A stretch of DNA of 64,000 nucleotides. It comes from Actinomycetes bacterium (GTDB lineage: Bacteria; Actinomycetota; Acidimicrobiia; Acidimicrobiales; Acidimicrobiaceae). Below the pieces are notes generated by a model, which was not told the DNA's origin, did not search any database, and saw only the letters and a program-made list of their open reading frames with translations. Where the stretch lies: the NCBI GenBank assembly GCA_021805205.1, contig JAJZFV010000032.1, positions 1 through 64,000 of the forward strand. The letters are read 5' to 3'. How positions within the stretch are numbered: position 1 is the stretch's first letter; each line of letters begins with the position of its first letter. The position numbers were made by a program, and so were the translations under genes. Of the stretch, positions 1 through 9,259 are shown piece after piece.

Positions 1-252
1 GCTTATTTAGAGTCATGGCTCCAGTCGAGCCAAAGAAGGCCGCATCTCCGTAGGAGAAGATTCCACCATCTGATGCAACTAACCAATAACCCTTACCATC
101 TGGAGTAGAAGCCATCCCAACGATTGGCTTATTTAGAGTCATGGCTCCAGTCGAGCCAAAGAAGGCCGCATCTCCGTAGGAGAAGATTCCACCATCTGAT
201 GCAACTAACCAATAACCCTTACCATCTGGAGTAGAAGCCATCCCAACGATTG
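1..252. repeat. Perfect 126-bp direct tandem repeat, two units
   Basis: Bases 1-126 and 127-252 are identical over all 126 positions. The unit is exactly 42 codons and lies in frame inside the minus-strand secreted protein gene, so gain or loss of a unit keeps the reading frame. The array may continue to the left of the window. Confidence 0.95.
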
Positions 253-478
253 GAAAGTTAATACTTGTGTTGGAGGTGTCGCCGAGGAATTGACCATCGC
301 CGTAAGCAAAGACATTTTGAAAAGGATTGGAAGTGGCGCCAGCAGCATGATTCTTCTTGTTGGTAGAGCCTACGAGGGTGCTAATCATTAATATTGATAG
401 AAAAATTTCCATGAAAACTCTAGGAAAATTGCTTAGTAAAGGCTTAAACCCAATCGACATTGAGCCTCTTATGTTCAT
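1..478 (-). CDS. Secreted repeat protein (N-terminal part; runs off left edge)
   Basis: This is the 5' part of a minus-strand gene; about 159 codons are visible and the frame is still open at base 1. The ATG at 478 is preceded by AGAAGG eight bases upstream, which decides the start. Residues about 20-38 form a hydrophobic stretch (VFMEIFLSILMISTLVGS), so a signal peptide or membrane anchor is likely. After a linker the protein enters two identical 42-residue units containing TPDGKGYWLVASDGGIFSYGD and FFGSTGAMTLNKPIVGM. Repeats of this type are common in secreted proteins of Acidimicrobiia and other actinobacteria and are thought to form beta-propeller-like folds; that is family knowledge, not seen here. 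The substrate or ligand is unknown. No catalytic domain is visible in the part inside the window. Confidence 0.85.
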   Translation of the reverse strand, partial: MNIRGSMSIGFKPLLSNFPRVFMEIFLSILMISTLVGSTNKKNHAAGATSNPFQNVFAYGDGQFLGDTSNTSINFPIVGMASTPDGKGYWLVASDGGIFSYGDAAFFGSTGAMTLNKPIVGMASTPDGKGYWLVASDGGIFSYGDAAFFGSTGAMTLNK

Positions 479-768
479 AATCTCAACCTTCTACCGTACG
501 CGTAAAACTACCGTATAGCTCTTAACCGGTGCCAAATGAAGTGTTAGTAGTGACTTAAAACTGCGCTAGTCTTTGGTTGATTCAAGTTCATACCATTACT
601 TACTGCGTACTACCTTACTTCTGACCTATATGTTGTCGGCGGATTTGGCCCTTAGGTAAAGATAATTAAAGTCTTATCAAAAGGTCTTGGATCACAAAAG
701 TTATTTGAAATTAATATTTTTTTCAATAGTAAATTAGGATGAACATGAGACTTCAAGTTAATGATTTA
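479..768. other. Intergenic region upstream of the repeat protein
   Basis: AT-rich spacer between two minus-strand genes. It must hold the promoter of the repeat protein (reading leftward) and the 3' end of the c-di-GMP gene transcript. I see no convincing promoter pair or terminator hairpin in it. Confidence 0.5.
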
Positions 769-3700
769 CTAAATCTCGAATGAGATTTCGTGTAATTTTG
801 CTGATTTAAGGACCCCGAGAATCCCCATATCACCTCTGGAGCGGTACTCATCAATCGCTAGTCGTCGAAGCCGTTGCAGGGTTATGTCGAAGATCGATTG
901 CAGACGCGCGATCAAAACTCCCTTTTCCTGGGGTGAATATGGCGACAAGATGGCATCGATAATCCGATGCTCTTCTTCGTGTAACCCCTTCGTCGTTGTA
1001 TCTTTGTTGAGCATCTCGGTTACAAAGCAGTTTTCGACCCCAAGAATCTCTTGGACCATCTGGATTGGAAATGGTTTTGAAATCAATCGAATGACTTCAT
1101 CGTCCCAAGTGAGTTTTTCGGCGTACCGGGCGAGGTATGAAGCTTCACCCGAAGTTGAAGCGATTTTATCGAAGTCGAAGTTAGATAGTAAGTCTCCAGC
1201 TTCAAGTGACGAAACCGGTTCCGAAAAGTAATAACCTTGAGCGTAGCGAATGCCAAGGAATGAGAGTGCGTGCAACATCGCTCCATCGGCGACGCCTTCC
1301 ACAACTAGGTCGATTCCAAGCCCTTCCGAAAGGGTTTTCACACTACGAATAAAGTGTAGGTCCGATGGTTCTTCGAGTAAATTTAGGACAAAGGTTCGAT
1401 CGAGCTTCACTTCATCTACAATGATCTCCCGCAGCCGAAGGAGGCCGGCATATGCGCTTCCTAGATCATCAAGCGAGATCTGGAGACCTAGGGCCCTAAG
1501 TTCACTGATGGTATTTCGCGCCTGTGAAAGGGAAAGGAACTCTCCTGTTTCGAGGACCTCGAGGTTGAGGTAGCTGGCTTCGATACCGTAATTTTCAAGG
1601 GTTTCTATAATCTCGATCTTAAAACGGGGATCAATGAAGTTCTGTGGAACGACATTTATAGATACGACCAATTCGTCGGCCCCTGCGATGCCTTCGCGCC
1701 TCCATCCAGCTAGATCGCCCAGTGCCGCTTCGCAAACCAGCATCGATAGGTGGGTGAGCTGATGGTGGGTGAGCTGAGGTATAAACGATTCAGGTGCGAG
1801 CAGACGACCGTCACGCCGTAGGCGTGCTAGAGCCTCTAGTCGAACGATCTTTTTATCGACAAGATCGACTACAGGTTGATAGTAGACCTCTAACTCGCTC
1901 TTGAGTAGTTCAGCAAAGTTGGATCCATCGGTCTCGGCTGCCTTGAAGTGGCTAAGCCAATGGTCCGAGTAGATGAGATAGAAGATTCCATAACTTTCTC
2001 TCTCCACCTTTGCTCGAAATAGTGCGGTATCTGCGTGGCGAAGAAGTACCCCGGGGTCACTTTGGTCGGCTGGATAGATCGTTACCCCCATGGTGGCAGT
2101 AATCGCGATCTCTTCATCTTCTCCTAAATCGATCGGATCGCTTATCAAAAGGCGCATTGCATCTAAGGATCGATCGCGCTGGTGATGACTCTTAGCCCCC
2201 TCTTCGACCACGACGAATTCGTCGCCCCCGATGTGGGCGACGAAGATGGTATCGCTCGAGAGGGTGGAAAGCCTCTCGCCAATCTTAGATAAGACCATGT
2301 CTCCGGTGCCCCGGCCAAAGGCATCATTTATAACCTTGAAGTTATCCAGATCGATTATCGTTATCGTCATTTCAAAGTCTTCAATCAGGATTGAAGCAGC
2401 GATTCGATCTGCGATATATCCCTCGAGCCTCGTTCTGTTAGGAAGTTGCGTCACCGGATTGAAGTGGTCTACGCGATCTAACTTGAGTTGAAGTTGGGAA
2501 ACCTTTGCTTCTAGCTGGTTTGACCAGTTGAGGGCTTCGAAGATTGAATTTACGGACTCTAATAAGGCAGCAATAGTGGCAGAGGTTGCAGTTGAGTCAC
2601 TCGAAGCAGCAAATAGCATGACTGAATTGGCATTGGTTGCAACAAAGGGGGTGGCGATGACACTTTGCCACCTGAATTGGGATGCGACTGAGCCAAATAT
2701 TTCGCTCAAGGCACCTTCGGGTATGTCGTCTACAACTCTTATCTGACCTGCCTTGATCATCGCGTAGAGGTCGTCACTATATTGGCGTTTGAATAGCTGT
2801 TTGATCGATTTCATCCCTAAGCCAGCAGAGGCGAGCACCTCTACTTCTCCTTCTGCATCGCCGATGGCCAGAATGAAGACCGATGATATGTTCGCAATCT
2901 TGAGAATTGACTTTGATAGACCCTTGAAGTGATCTTCGATCGGTCCAGTGATGGATGCAAGTTCGATCAACTCCTGAAGAATTTGTAAAGATCGGTCGGC
3001 TATCTTGGCCCTCTTTCGTTCCTGCTCGAGGGTGAGTATCGCAATTCGGCGGTCGTTTTTACGTTCGAAGGTACTTGCGAATGAGCGAATGTGAACCTCT
3101 TCGATAACCCTACCGAAAAATCCAACGAATGGACTAGTCAAAATCAGAGTTACCGGTCCGTGGTCGATGGTATTTAGAGGCACCACTGCAATTGAGCCGA
3201 GAAGATCGTTGCCAGATTGGTCATATAGATCGCTGAGGTGAATGTTATCGTGATCCCCTAAAGCCTCTAGGTGTTCGATTACCACCTTTCTGCGAGGTGA
3301 AGTTTCGTGTTCAACGGGGTAGACCTCCAAGAGAGAGACGAAGATACAGAGGTCGATACCTTCGATCTGAAGGAACTTAGCTCGAATTTCATCGATGTAT
3401 TCGTTAAAGTTTGGTTGCTCGTCCTCGACGTCTATGACCATCTGAAACTTGGCGAGGGTTTCACTCATCAAATCAGAGGTGATCTCGTTGTGACGCTTCA
3501 TGGATTTGATGACTTGTTCGGTGAGGTCGCGTATTAGGACTTCGCACTCTGGAGTTTCGCGAAAGTCGATCAACAGTTCGTGAGTCCGATATAGAAATGA
3601 GGTAAATATTTGATCAACCCAAGCATCTTCAATACCGCAGAAGAAGTGAACCTTGGCGAACTTCTCTAAGTTGTTCAAGGCCGGCGAGGGGTCTAGAACC

Positions 3701-3930
3701 AGGTCTTTGAAGTACCTAATGAGTTCGCTCGTCGCGGAGCGTCTCGTGCTATCGGGTAGACCATTTAGGATCTTGGCCACAGCTTCGTTTTCAGCAAGGG
3801 GATCCACGACTTCATTCGCGATCGACTCTTCAATTAATTGAGCTAAGCGATCGCGCAGTTGGATATATGCCTCTGAGGCACGAGAGCCAATATCGCTGCC
3901 CTTCGAACTCTGTGCTCCGTAGCCGTCCAC
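769..3930 (-). CDS. GAF-GGDEF-EAL c-di-GMP signalling protein
   Basis: A 1053-residue cytoplasmic protein that should make and/or break cyclic di-GMP. A helical N-terminal region (about 30-170) contains KVHFFCGIEDAW with His95 in a setting that resembles the proximal-His helix of globin-coupled sensors; this is tentative. A GAF-like domain spans about 315-470. The GGDEF domain has an intact GGDEF at 568-572 but no RxxD inhibitory site before it. The EAL domain (about 675-910) keeps LEAL at 698-701, N759 region NVVPQNF, ExLE, DDLG at 821-824, KLD and EGV, so phosphodiesterase activity is plausible. A C-terminal helical extension of about 140 residues follows. The GTG start at 3930 sits behind AGGGGA. 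It stands alone; no transmembrane segment is evident. Confidence 0.92.
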   Translation of the reverse strand: MDGYGAQSSKGSDIGSRASEAYIQLRDRLAQLIEESIANEVVDPLAENEAVAKILNGLPDSTRRSATSELIRYFKDLVLDPSPALNNLEKFAKVHFFCGIEDAWVDQIFTSFLYRTHELLIDFRETPECEVLIRDLTEQVIKSMKRHNEITSDLMSETLAKFQMVIDVEDEQPNFNEYIDEIRAKFLQIEGIDLCIFVSLLEVYPVEHETSPRRKVVIEHLEALGDHDNIHLSDLYDQSGNDLLGSIAVVPLNTIDHGPVTLILTSPFVGFFGRVIEEVHIRSFASTFERKNDRRIAILTLEQERKRAKIADRSLQILQELIELASITGPIEDHFKGLSKSILKIANISSVFILAIGDAEGEVEVLASAGLGMKSIKQLFKRQYSDDLYAMIKAGQIRVVDDIPEGALSEIFGSVASQFRWQSVIATPFVATNANSVMLFAASSDSTATSATIAALLESVNSIFEALNWSNQLEAKVSQLQLKLDRVDHFNPVTQLPNRTRLEGYIADRIAASILIEDFEMTITIIDLDNFKVINDAFGRGTGDMVLSKIGERLSTLSSDTIFVAHIGGDEFVVVEEGAKSHHQRDRSLDAMRLLISDPIDLGEDEEIAITATMGVTIYPADQSDPGVLLRHADTALFRAKVERESYGIFYLIYSDHWLSHFKAAETDGSNFAELLKSELEVYYQPVVDLVDKKIVRLEALARLRRDGRLLAPESFIPQLTHHQLTHLSMLVCEAALGDLAGWRREGIAGADELVVSINVVPQNFIDPRFKIEIIETLENYGIEASYLNLEVLETGEFLSLSQARNTISELRALGLQISLDDLGSAYAGLLRLREIIVDEVKLDRTFVLNLLEEPSDLHFIRSVKTLSEGLGIDLVVEGVADGAMLHALSFLGIRYAQGYYFSEPVSSLEAGDLLSNFDFDKIASTSGEASYLARYAEKLTWDDEVIRLISKPFPIQMVQEILGVENCFVTEMLNKDTTTKGLHEEEHRIIDAILSPYSPQEKGVLIARLQSIFDITLQRLRRLAIDEYRSRGDMGILGVLKSAKLHEISFEI

Positions 3931-5053
3931 GCCAGTCCCCTGATAATTCTAAAGTCCATCCATGCATTTCATATCTGCGACCTCACTGCCGAGGCGAGTG
4001 TACGAAGCCGACCCATTTGGTTTGATCCGATCGGGATCAGCAACTGGAACTCGGTATTCGATTTGGCGCTACTTCAGTTGGTTCGCAAGAAATATTCTAA
4101 AGACCATATTATTTGGAGAAAAGTTTACATGGAGTAATTTATGATGATTTGTATATTTAGCTTGATGCAGTGCTAGTTCAAAGCGGACGGATTTTTGATA
4201 TTTTCTATCCTCGGGTATCGAAGGTAGTAATATCGATAAATTGGTGAGTCGATTGCTGAGCCCTTAGATAATCGCTATTCATATTCAGGCAATATATAGA
4301 AATGTTCAAAGTTTTTTGCCCTTTCCTTCTATTCTAGGAATCTCTCTGTGCTGATCAAAGGTACAAGCGGTAGTTAGATCTGTAATTGGAATTTTGAGTC
4401 TATAAAGTTGAACTTGAGTCCAGTAGTTCTTCAAAACTAACTCCATGTAGGCGATTTAAGGTTTAATTTATATTATTAAAAATAGTCGTATAGCGTAAGT
4501 GATCTAATGCCTTCAATAGCTTTTGATTTATTGAAATGGAGAGATGGGGCAAATTTATTTGAAATAAATCGGGGTAAGTGGCAGGTGATATTCCAATCGA
4601 AACCCTCTTATCCTCATCTTTGCTCTAGTCCTCTGGGGCGGATATAAAATTCGAGCTACTTCGATTACGAATAGAAAAGTCCAGTTCAAATCGGGGTAAG
4701 ATGGTGGTCAAGGGCTCAGGCGCGTCAAAAGCTTTAATATTTTCGCTCTCGGTGTGGTCCGATCGAAGAAGCCGTTCAAAAAGTAGTGGCACAACTTTAC
4801 CGTTATGGTGCAAGTTTGAAACAGTGGATAAATTGAGGTTGATGACTTGGTCCTGGGTTGAGAGCTTGTTCAAGCAGCTGTGGTTGTGATTGGACCGATA
4901 TTTATATCTATTGCTGGCTTCAAGTGAGCGCACTGCAGGTGTTTCAATGACTGGTTAAGCATTTTTGGGCGTCGAACATTGCTTAATTTAGAGCAAATCG
5001 TAGTTTGCTAGATTGAATCGTACCTTGGATTATGAAAGATCAGAGGCGTTAGG
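3931..5053. other. Long AT-rich intergenic region without a supported gene
   Basis: About 1.1 kb between two minus-strand genes. Open frames here are short, lack ribosome sites and show no recognisable motif. It may hold decayed sequence; I could not identify a parent gene. It contains the promoter region of the c-di-GMP gene at its left end and the 3' flank of the YfhO-like gene at its right end. Confidence 0.5.
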
Positions 5054-7813
5054 CTATTTTGGGACTTTTATCCTCTTTCGTGAAATCGACCATAGGAGTG
5101 CGGTCAAAACGACCCCTCCACCTCCAATTGCTAATCCAGTGGAGGCCCCCTTCTGAGCGTACGTCAGGGTAAGGGTTGTGGTTTCGTCTGCGGTGGAAGG
5201 GAGCTGCAGGCAGGTAAGGGTTTGGTGGCATTCGGTTATCGGAAGAGGGATGGTTTTTGCTCCATTTGTTAGTTGTCCGTGCCACCCGCTGTTGTAGGCG
5301 AGGGAGATGGTGATGGCAGTGTCTTTTGTCGTTGCAATTTGATAACGGAGCCTGTTGGGTCCATCTGTCCTTGCGTTGAGGACACTGATCGATCCTCCGT
5401 TCATGGCAAAGATATAGGGGACTGACTGAACAGAGCTTCGAGTTGCTCTTATCTGAACCATCCCAGGGACGTTTATATCCCGCTTCAGATAAGCAGTGAG
5501 GGCATTGTAGCTTGGACCCGCCTCAAAGGTGCTTGGTGTCACCGTCTTTGCTAAATCACCTGAGACGCTGAAAAGGCTCTTCGTCGTTGTCTCGACTGCC
5601 ACACCAGTTGCTATGGCGTGATCTGGGTTATTGGTGGCCGAGACAAACTCATCGGCGAAGACCTCAGTGGCGCTAGTTGGATTGGGCAGTGTGTAGGTTA
5701 CGATTAAGGCACCGCTTCGAGGGTCGACCCTAGTGGCCGTCTCCTTGGCGATAACCTTCTTCCCATTTGTGGATATAACCCCTACAGTCTTGTCCAACTT
5801 GGTCCATCCTCCAAATTTGCCCTTTGAATTTGAGCTGGCGCGGTAGCTGTAGGTGAGCTGAATTGAGGTGACATTAAGTGGTGCGCCAAGGTAGGTGGAG
5901 TCTGTCGTCGCGAAACTGCCTTGAGGAGTTGCCATCAAGGTAGGTGATCCGTAGGTTACAAAGGTAGAGCCCACTGGAAGCGAGAAGTAGAGTACGCCGG
6001 TCAAAATTGTCGTACCCTCAAGAAGTGAAAACAGGGGTGTTGTTGGCAGGGATGGAGTAAACGTGGCCTGCTGATGGCTACCTGTAGCCGCCTCGTAGTT
6101 CGCCAGAGAGAGTGAACCGTAGCCTTGGATAGATGGAATTTGATTGTAGGTGTTGAGATTTGGCATTCCAACCTTAACGTCGTCGAAGTAATAGTAAAGG
6201 TTGGGATCGTATATCGCGAAGCGGCCCCCCTCTCTCTTCATGAGCGATCTGAACGAAGTAGCCAGGGCGCCCGTAGCCGTTGATACCGAGTTGGAAAAGC
6301 CACTTGTGGCATAGGAGAAGAAGTTAAAGCTGGCAAGGTCTACTAAAACTACGATTGCTAGGGTTAGGCGCAGTGCCTTAGCGCCAATGTTTGGGCGATA
6401 GATTAGTGCAAATGCGACGATAAGAATGGGAGGAATAAGAGTCACTGCGGTGATCAACCCAAATGGATTGAGGGCGCCGGCTCCATCAAAAGCGTATAGA
6501 GCACCATTTCCACCAAGGTAAATTCCAACTGTGGCAGCTACGGCGATTATAGCCACGCCTAGCGCTATCGCCCTGATCGAACCCTTGCGAATCTTGTGAA
6601 GCAGGATCGCATCTACACCTGCCATAGCTGCTACTAAAAGAGATATTTCCAACCCAAGGATATTACGACTTGGGAGACGTTGCTTATTGTAGATCGGAAC
6701 GTGCAGCATGACCGATTCGAGCGGAGTGTAGGTGCCAAGTGATAGCAAAGCTGAGATCACCCCGGCGATAAGGAGTGGGGTGAGGTCAAATCTCTTTGAC
6801 TCTTGCACTATCGGTGCAACTCCTCTTTTGTGGGAGAGCCAACTGCGAGATATCGATACTACGGCAATTACCGCCGCCACCAGAGGCAGAACTCCGATGT
6901 AGACCAATGTCTCCTCGAAGGTGTAGGGTCCTTGATAATTTGGGAGAAGCTGAGAGGGAGAGCCGAAGATAAACGGAGCTATCAGCGAGATGAACATCTG
7001 GGGGTAAAAGGGGCCAGCGGTGGCGTAGTTTGAGGGAAGGTTAGCCCGCTGAGAAGAGGAGATATAAAAGTACCCGGGTAAGAGCTGCGGCGCGGCGACC
7101 GTTATCGCAATCAGCGATCCAACTCCTATAAACAATGCCAAGCGCCTTAGGTCTACCCGATTTGCGATCGAAGAGCCGACAAGGTAGACGCCAATAAATG
7201 CCCCACCAAAGAGCATTGCTTCAGGGGCACCACCGAGAACTATAAGTGCGTAGGAGATTCCTAGAAGGATACCGTTCTTGATCGATTCTCTCTTCGTCGT
7301 CGCCTTGGATTGGCGATAGATTGCAACGAGTGCCCAGGGAATTAGTGCGATGCCCGATGCCATATCCAAGTGAATCGTCTGAGCGTAAAAGTATGAAACG
7401 GAAGGTGCCGAAAGTGCTATGAGGTCGACTGCAAAATTTGAAAAGCCTATTGATCTGCCGAGCTTGCGCAACCCGAGCCCAAAGATTAACTGAAGTAACG
7501 TTACGAATGCGAGGGTGGCAGCCTGAGTTGGAAGTAGTAGATAGAGGACTTCTAGGGGATAGTATGCCCCGGCGTTGAATCCAGCCAGGAGTGGAGTTCC
7601 GGCCCATCCAAAGAGGTTCATAAGGGGTAAGTGACCACTTAGGTAGGCTTGTGCAACCAGGTGGCGAAGGGGAGCATTCTGTGTGAGGTTGTCGCCAACT
7701 ATCGGAGCGAAGCCTAAAAAGAATGGCAGAAAGTTGATGAGGGTGTAGATCAGAAGACTTATCGCTAAGAAGCGCCAAGTCTCTCTAGAGCTACGGTTGA
7801 GTAGTCGTTGCAA
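5054..7813 (-). CDS. YfhO-like multi-spanning membrane glycosyltransferase (GT-C type)
   Basis: A 919-residue protein with an N-terminal membrane half of roughly a dozen hydrophobic segments, a long extracytoplasmic C-terminal half rich in Ser/Thr, and one last membrane helix (ASTGLAIGGGGVVLTALLW) with a basic tail. The first external loop has the family pattern GDNLTQNAPLRH followed by GHLPLMNLFGWAGTPLLAG and AGAYYPLEVLYLLLP, as in YfhO and related GT-C proteins that take a sugar from a polyprenyl phosphate donor. It starts at a TTG only 30 bases downstream of the GT2 gene, so the two form an operon. In Bacillus the GT2 CsbB and YfhO act together to glycosylate lipoteichoic acid; by analogy this pair probably glycosylates an envelope polymer, lipid or protein. 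The acceptor is unknown. Confidence 0.8.
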   Translation of the reverse strand: MQRLLNRSSRETWRFLAISLLIYTLINFLPFFLGFAPIVGDNLTQNAPLRHLVAQAYLSGHLPLMNLFGWAGTPLLAGFNAGAYYPLEVLYLLLPTQAATLAFVTLLQLIFGLGLRKLGRSIGFSNFAVDLIALSAPSVSYFYAQTIHLDMASGIALIPWALVAIYRQSKATTKRESIKNGILLGISYALIVLGGAPEAMLFGGAFIGVYLVGSSIANRVDLRRLALFIGVGSLIAITVAAPQLLPGYFYISSSQRANLPSNYATAGPFYPQMFISLIAPFIFGSPSQLLPNYQGPYTFEETLVYIGVLPLVAAVIAVVSISRSWLSHKRGVAPIVQESKRFDLTPLLIAGVISALLSLGTYTPLESVMLHVPIYNKQRLPSRNILGLEISLLVAAMAGVDAILLHKIRKGSIRAIALGVAIIAVAATVGIYLGGNGALYAFDGAGALNPFGLITAVTLIPPILIVAFALIYRPNIGAKALRLTLAIVVLVDLASFNFFSYATSGFSNSVSTATGALATSFRSLMKREGGRFAIYDPNLYYYFDDVKVGMPNLNTYNQIPSIQGYGSLSLANYEAATGSHQQATFTPSLPTTPLFSLLEGTTILTGVLYFSLPVGSTFVTYGSPTLMATPQGSFATTDSTYLGAPLNVTSIQLTYSYRASSNSKGKFGGWTKLDKTVGVISTNGKKVIAKETATRVDPRSGALIVTYTLPNPTSATEVFADEFVSATNNPDHAIATGVAVETTTKSLFSVSGDLAKTVTPSTFEAGPSYNALTAYLKRDINVPGMVQIRATRSSVQSVPYIFAMNGGSISVLNARTDGPNRLRYQIATTKDTAITISLAYNSGWHGQLTNGAKTIPLPITECHQTLTCLQLPSTADETTTLTLTYAQKGASTGLAIGGGGVVLTALLWSISRKRIKVPK

Positions 7814-7843
7814 TTCGTCCGTTCAATCTAGATGAAGTTTCAC

Positions 7844-8833
7844 CTAAAGATTATTCGATGCGAGCGATCTACGACCCTTTAGTAGTGTCGGGCGATTGTA
7901 GTAATGTTCACGAATTGCGGTACCTACTACGGCCTTCGAGTACGAAACCGCATAGGATACGTTTTTTCCCTTCTTCGACTCTCCGGCGTATCTTGCCTCC
8001 ATCGTAACTGGGACTTCGGCTAGCCGTCCACCATTTAGAAGCGCACCGATGAGAAGTTCCGATGATTGGTACTGAGGCTGAGTGAGACGTAGTCTAGATA
8101 GCAGTTCTACCGACATCGCCCTAATGCCACTTGAGGTATCAGTCAATCTGGTTGATGTAAGTATGCGAATCAGAGATGCGAAGAATACCACTCCAAGGTC
8201 GCGGAACTTGTCGCCTACTCGACTTTCGCCAAGCGCCCTTGACCCTTGTGAGATTGTTGCTTGACCTATGATTACCGGCTTCATAACCGATTCGAGATCC
8301 TGAGGATCCCATTGCCCATCTGCGTCGACGATGGCAACGATAGAAAAGTCACAGGATATTGCCTCTAAGTACCCCGTTTTGAGGGTTGCTCCCTGGCCTC
8401 TGTTTACTGGTGAAGTGATTACCGCAAGCCCGTTGGCCCTCGCGACTTCGGCAGTTCCGTCCGAAGAACCATCGTCTATAACTAGGTAGAGGGGAAGGTG
8501 GCCATTTATCTCACCGGGAAGGCGCGATGCTACATAGGGTAGGGATTCGGCTTCGTTGAAGGCAGGTATCACAACTAGGTAAGGCGTTTTAGGAGAGGTT
8601 GCTAAAATTTGAAGAAATTGTCGATGGAGTTCCATCTCGATTTCGTCGCGATTAGTTGAGATCTCTCTAAGCGTTGGCACCCTCATAGTTTTGCGTTGCG
8701 TATCCTTGCTCATGTTATGACGACTCTTATCCGCATGCTCTCGGAAATTGACGATCGCATGCCTTCCCACCTTGTTGCAGTTCCAAGGTGTTCGTAGTAG
8801 ACGTTTTGATCCTTCATCGATAGACATCGGCAC
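7844..8833 (-). CDS. Family 2 glycosyltransferase, polyprenyl-phosphate sugar synthase (DPM1-like)
   Basis: A 329-residue GT2 enzyme predicted to transfer a hexose from a nucleotide sugar to a polyprenyl phosphate on the cytoplasmic face of the membrane. The N-terminal ~80 residues are poorly conserved; the GT-A fold starts at PYLVVIPAFNEAESLPYV, with the nucleotide-binding DDGSSDGT and the metal-binding DADGQ motif following. RGQGATLKTGYLEA is typical of DPM1/DPMS relatives. No C-terminal membrane helices are seen, unlike CsbB, so it is closer to soluble DPM1. The GTG at 8833 is supported by GGAGG seven bases upstream; an ATG six bases further in is also possible. The YfhO-like gene follows 30 bases downstream and is the likely user of the lipid-linked sugar. 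Confidence 0.88.
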   Translation of the reverse strand: MPMSIDEGSKRLLRTPWNCNKVGRHAIVNFREHADKSRHNMSKDTQRKTMRVPTLREISTNRDEIEMELHRQFLQILATSPKTPYLVVIPAFNEAESLPYVASRLPGEINGHLPLYLVIDDGSSDGTAEVARANGLAVITSPVNRGQGATLKTGYLEAISCDFSIVAIVDADGQWDPQDLESVMKPVIIGQATISQGSRALGESRVGDKFRDLGVVFFASLIRILTSTRLTDTSSGIRAMSVELLSRLRLTQPQYQSSELLIGALLNGGRLAEVPVTMEARYAGESKKGKNVSYAVSYSKAVVGTAIREHYYNRPTLLKGRRSLASNNL

Positions 8834-9020
8834 TGTTTAGCCTCCATAGTAGTCGATTTAATCCTTTCATCGATAGTTGAAGATTGAGTGTGAGGCTTCG
8901 TAACATCTATGAAATAAATCGATCTCCTCTTTGCTCACCCTCCGACGTTCAAAGGTGGGTCTTTAAAGCGCAGTACAGAGGCAAAATTACAGCTATGTGA
9001 TTATTTTCTAGTTTAAAGTG

Positions 9021-9049
9021 TTGATGGCTTGAACTACTAGATGTAGTAT
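9021..9049 (+). promoter_or_regulatory. Candidate promoter of nrdJ
   Basis: TTGATG (9021-9026) and TAGTAT (9044-9049) are separated by 17 bases and resemble -35 and -10 hexamers (four of six matches each). The -10 lies inside the first NrdR-type box, which is a sensible place for repression. Transcription from here would leave a leader of about 330 bases before nrdJ. A second -35-like TTGACA at 9081-9086 lacks a good -10. Confidence 0.5.
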
Positions 9050-9080
9050 CTGATGGGGACGCAATCACAACATGTTGTGG
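9034..9080. promoter_or_regulatory. Tandem NrdR-type boxes upstream of nrdJ
   Basis: Box 1 (9034-9049) has core CTAGATGTAG and box 2 (9065-9080) has core CAACATGTTG inside the perfect palindrome CACAACATGTTGTG. Both fit the CwAnATnTwG core of the known NrdR consensus. Their centres are 31 bp apart with a 15-bp spacer, the three-turn spacing described for NrdR site pairs. NrdR is the ATP/dATP-sensing repressor of ribonucleotide reductase genes; its own gene is not in this window. The match to spacing and core makes assignment likely, though the sites lie about 310 bases before the start codon. Confidence 0.75.
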
Positions 9081-9240
9081 TTGACACTTTCAAAATGGGG
9101 TGTTGAAGCGAGCGATTTTTGCCATATGCTATCTAAGCCTTCACGATGACGTAGTCGCTTGAATTTGATTGCTCAGCGTGTGAAAGTGACCTTCAATTCT
9201 CGATTTGAGTCGCATCAATGGAGTTTGACGGGGCAAAGAT

Positions 9241-9259
9241 ATTTGCATCAGATGCAAAT
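9241..9259. promoter_or_regulatory. Perfect 9-bp inverted repeat in the nrdJ leader
   Basis: ATTTGCATC and GATGCAAAT flank a single A, giving a 19-bp dyad about 130 bases before the nrdJ start. It has the form of a dimeric repressor site. As RNA the one-base loop could not fold well, so a DNA-binding site is more likely than a hairpin. I do not recognise the regulator. Confidence 0.45.

Noticed and set aside
1-252. CRISPR or other DNA-level repeat array
   Set aside because: The repeat has no spacers and is an exact multiple of three in frame within a protein gene.
4625-4933. A 102-codon minus-strand frame in the long gap
   Set aside because: No ribosome site, no recognisable motif, and composition is like that of the surrounding non-coding DNA.
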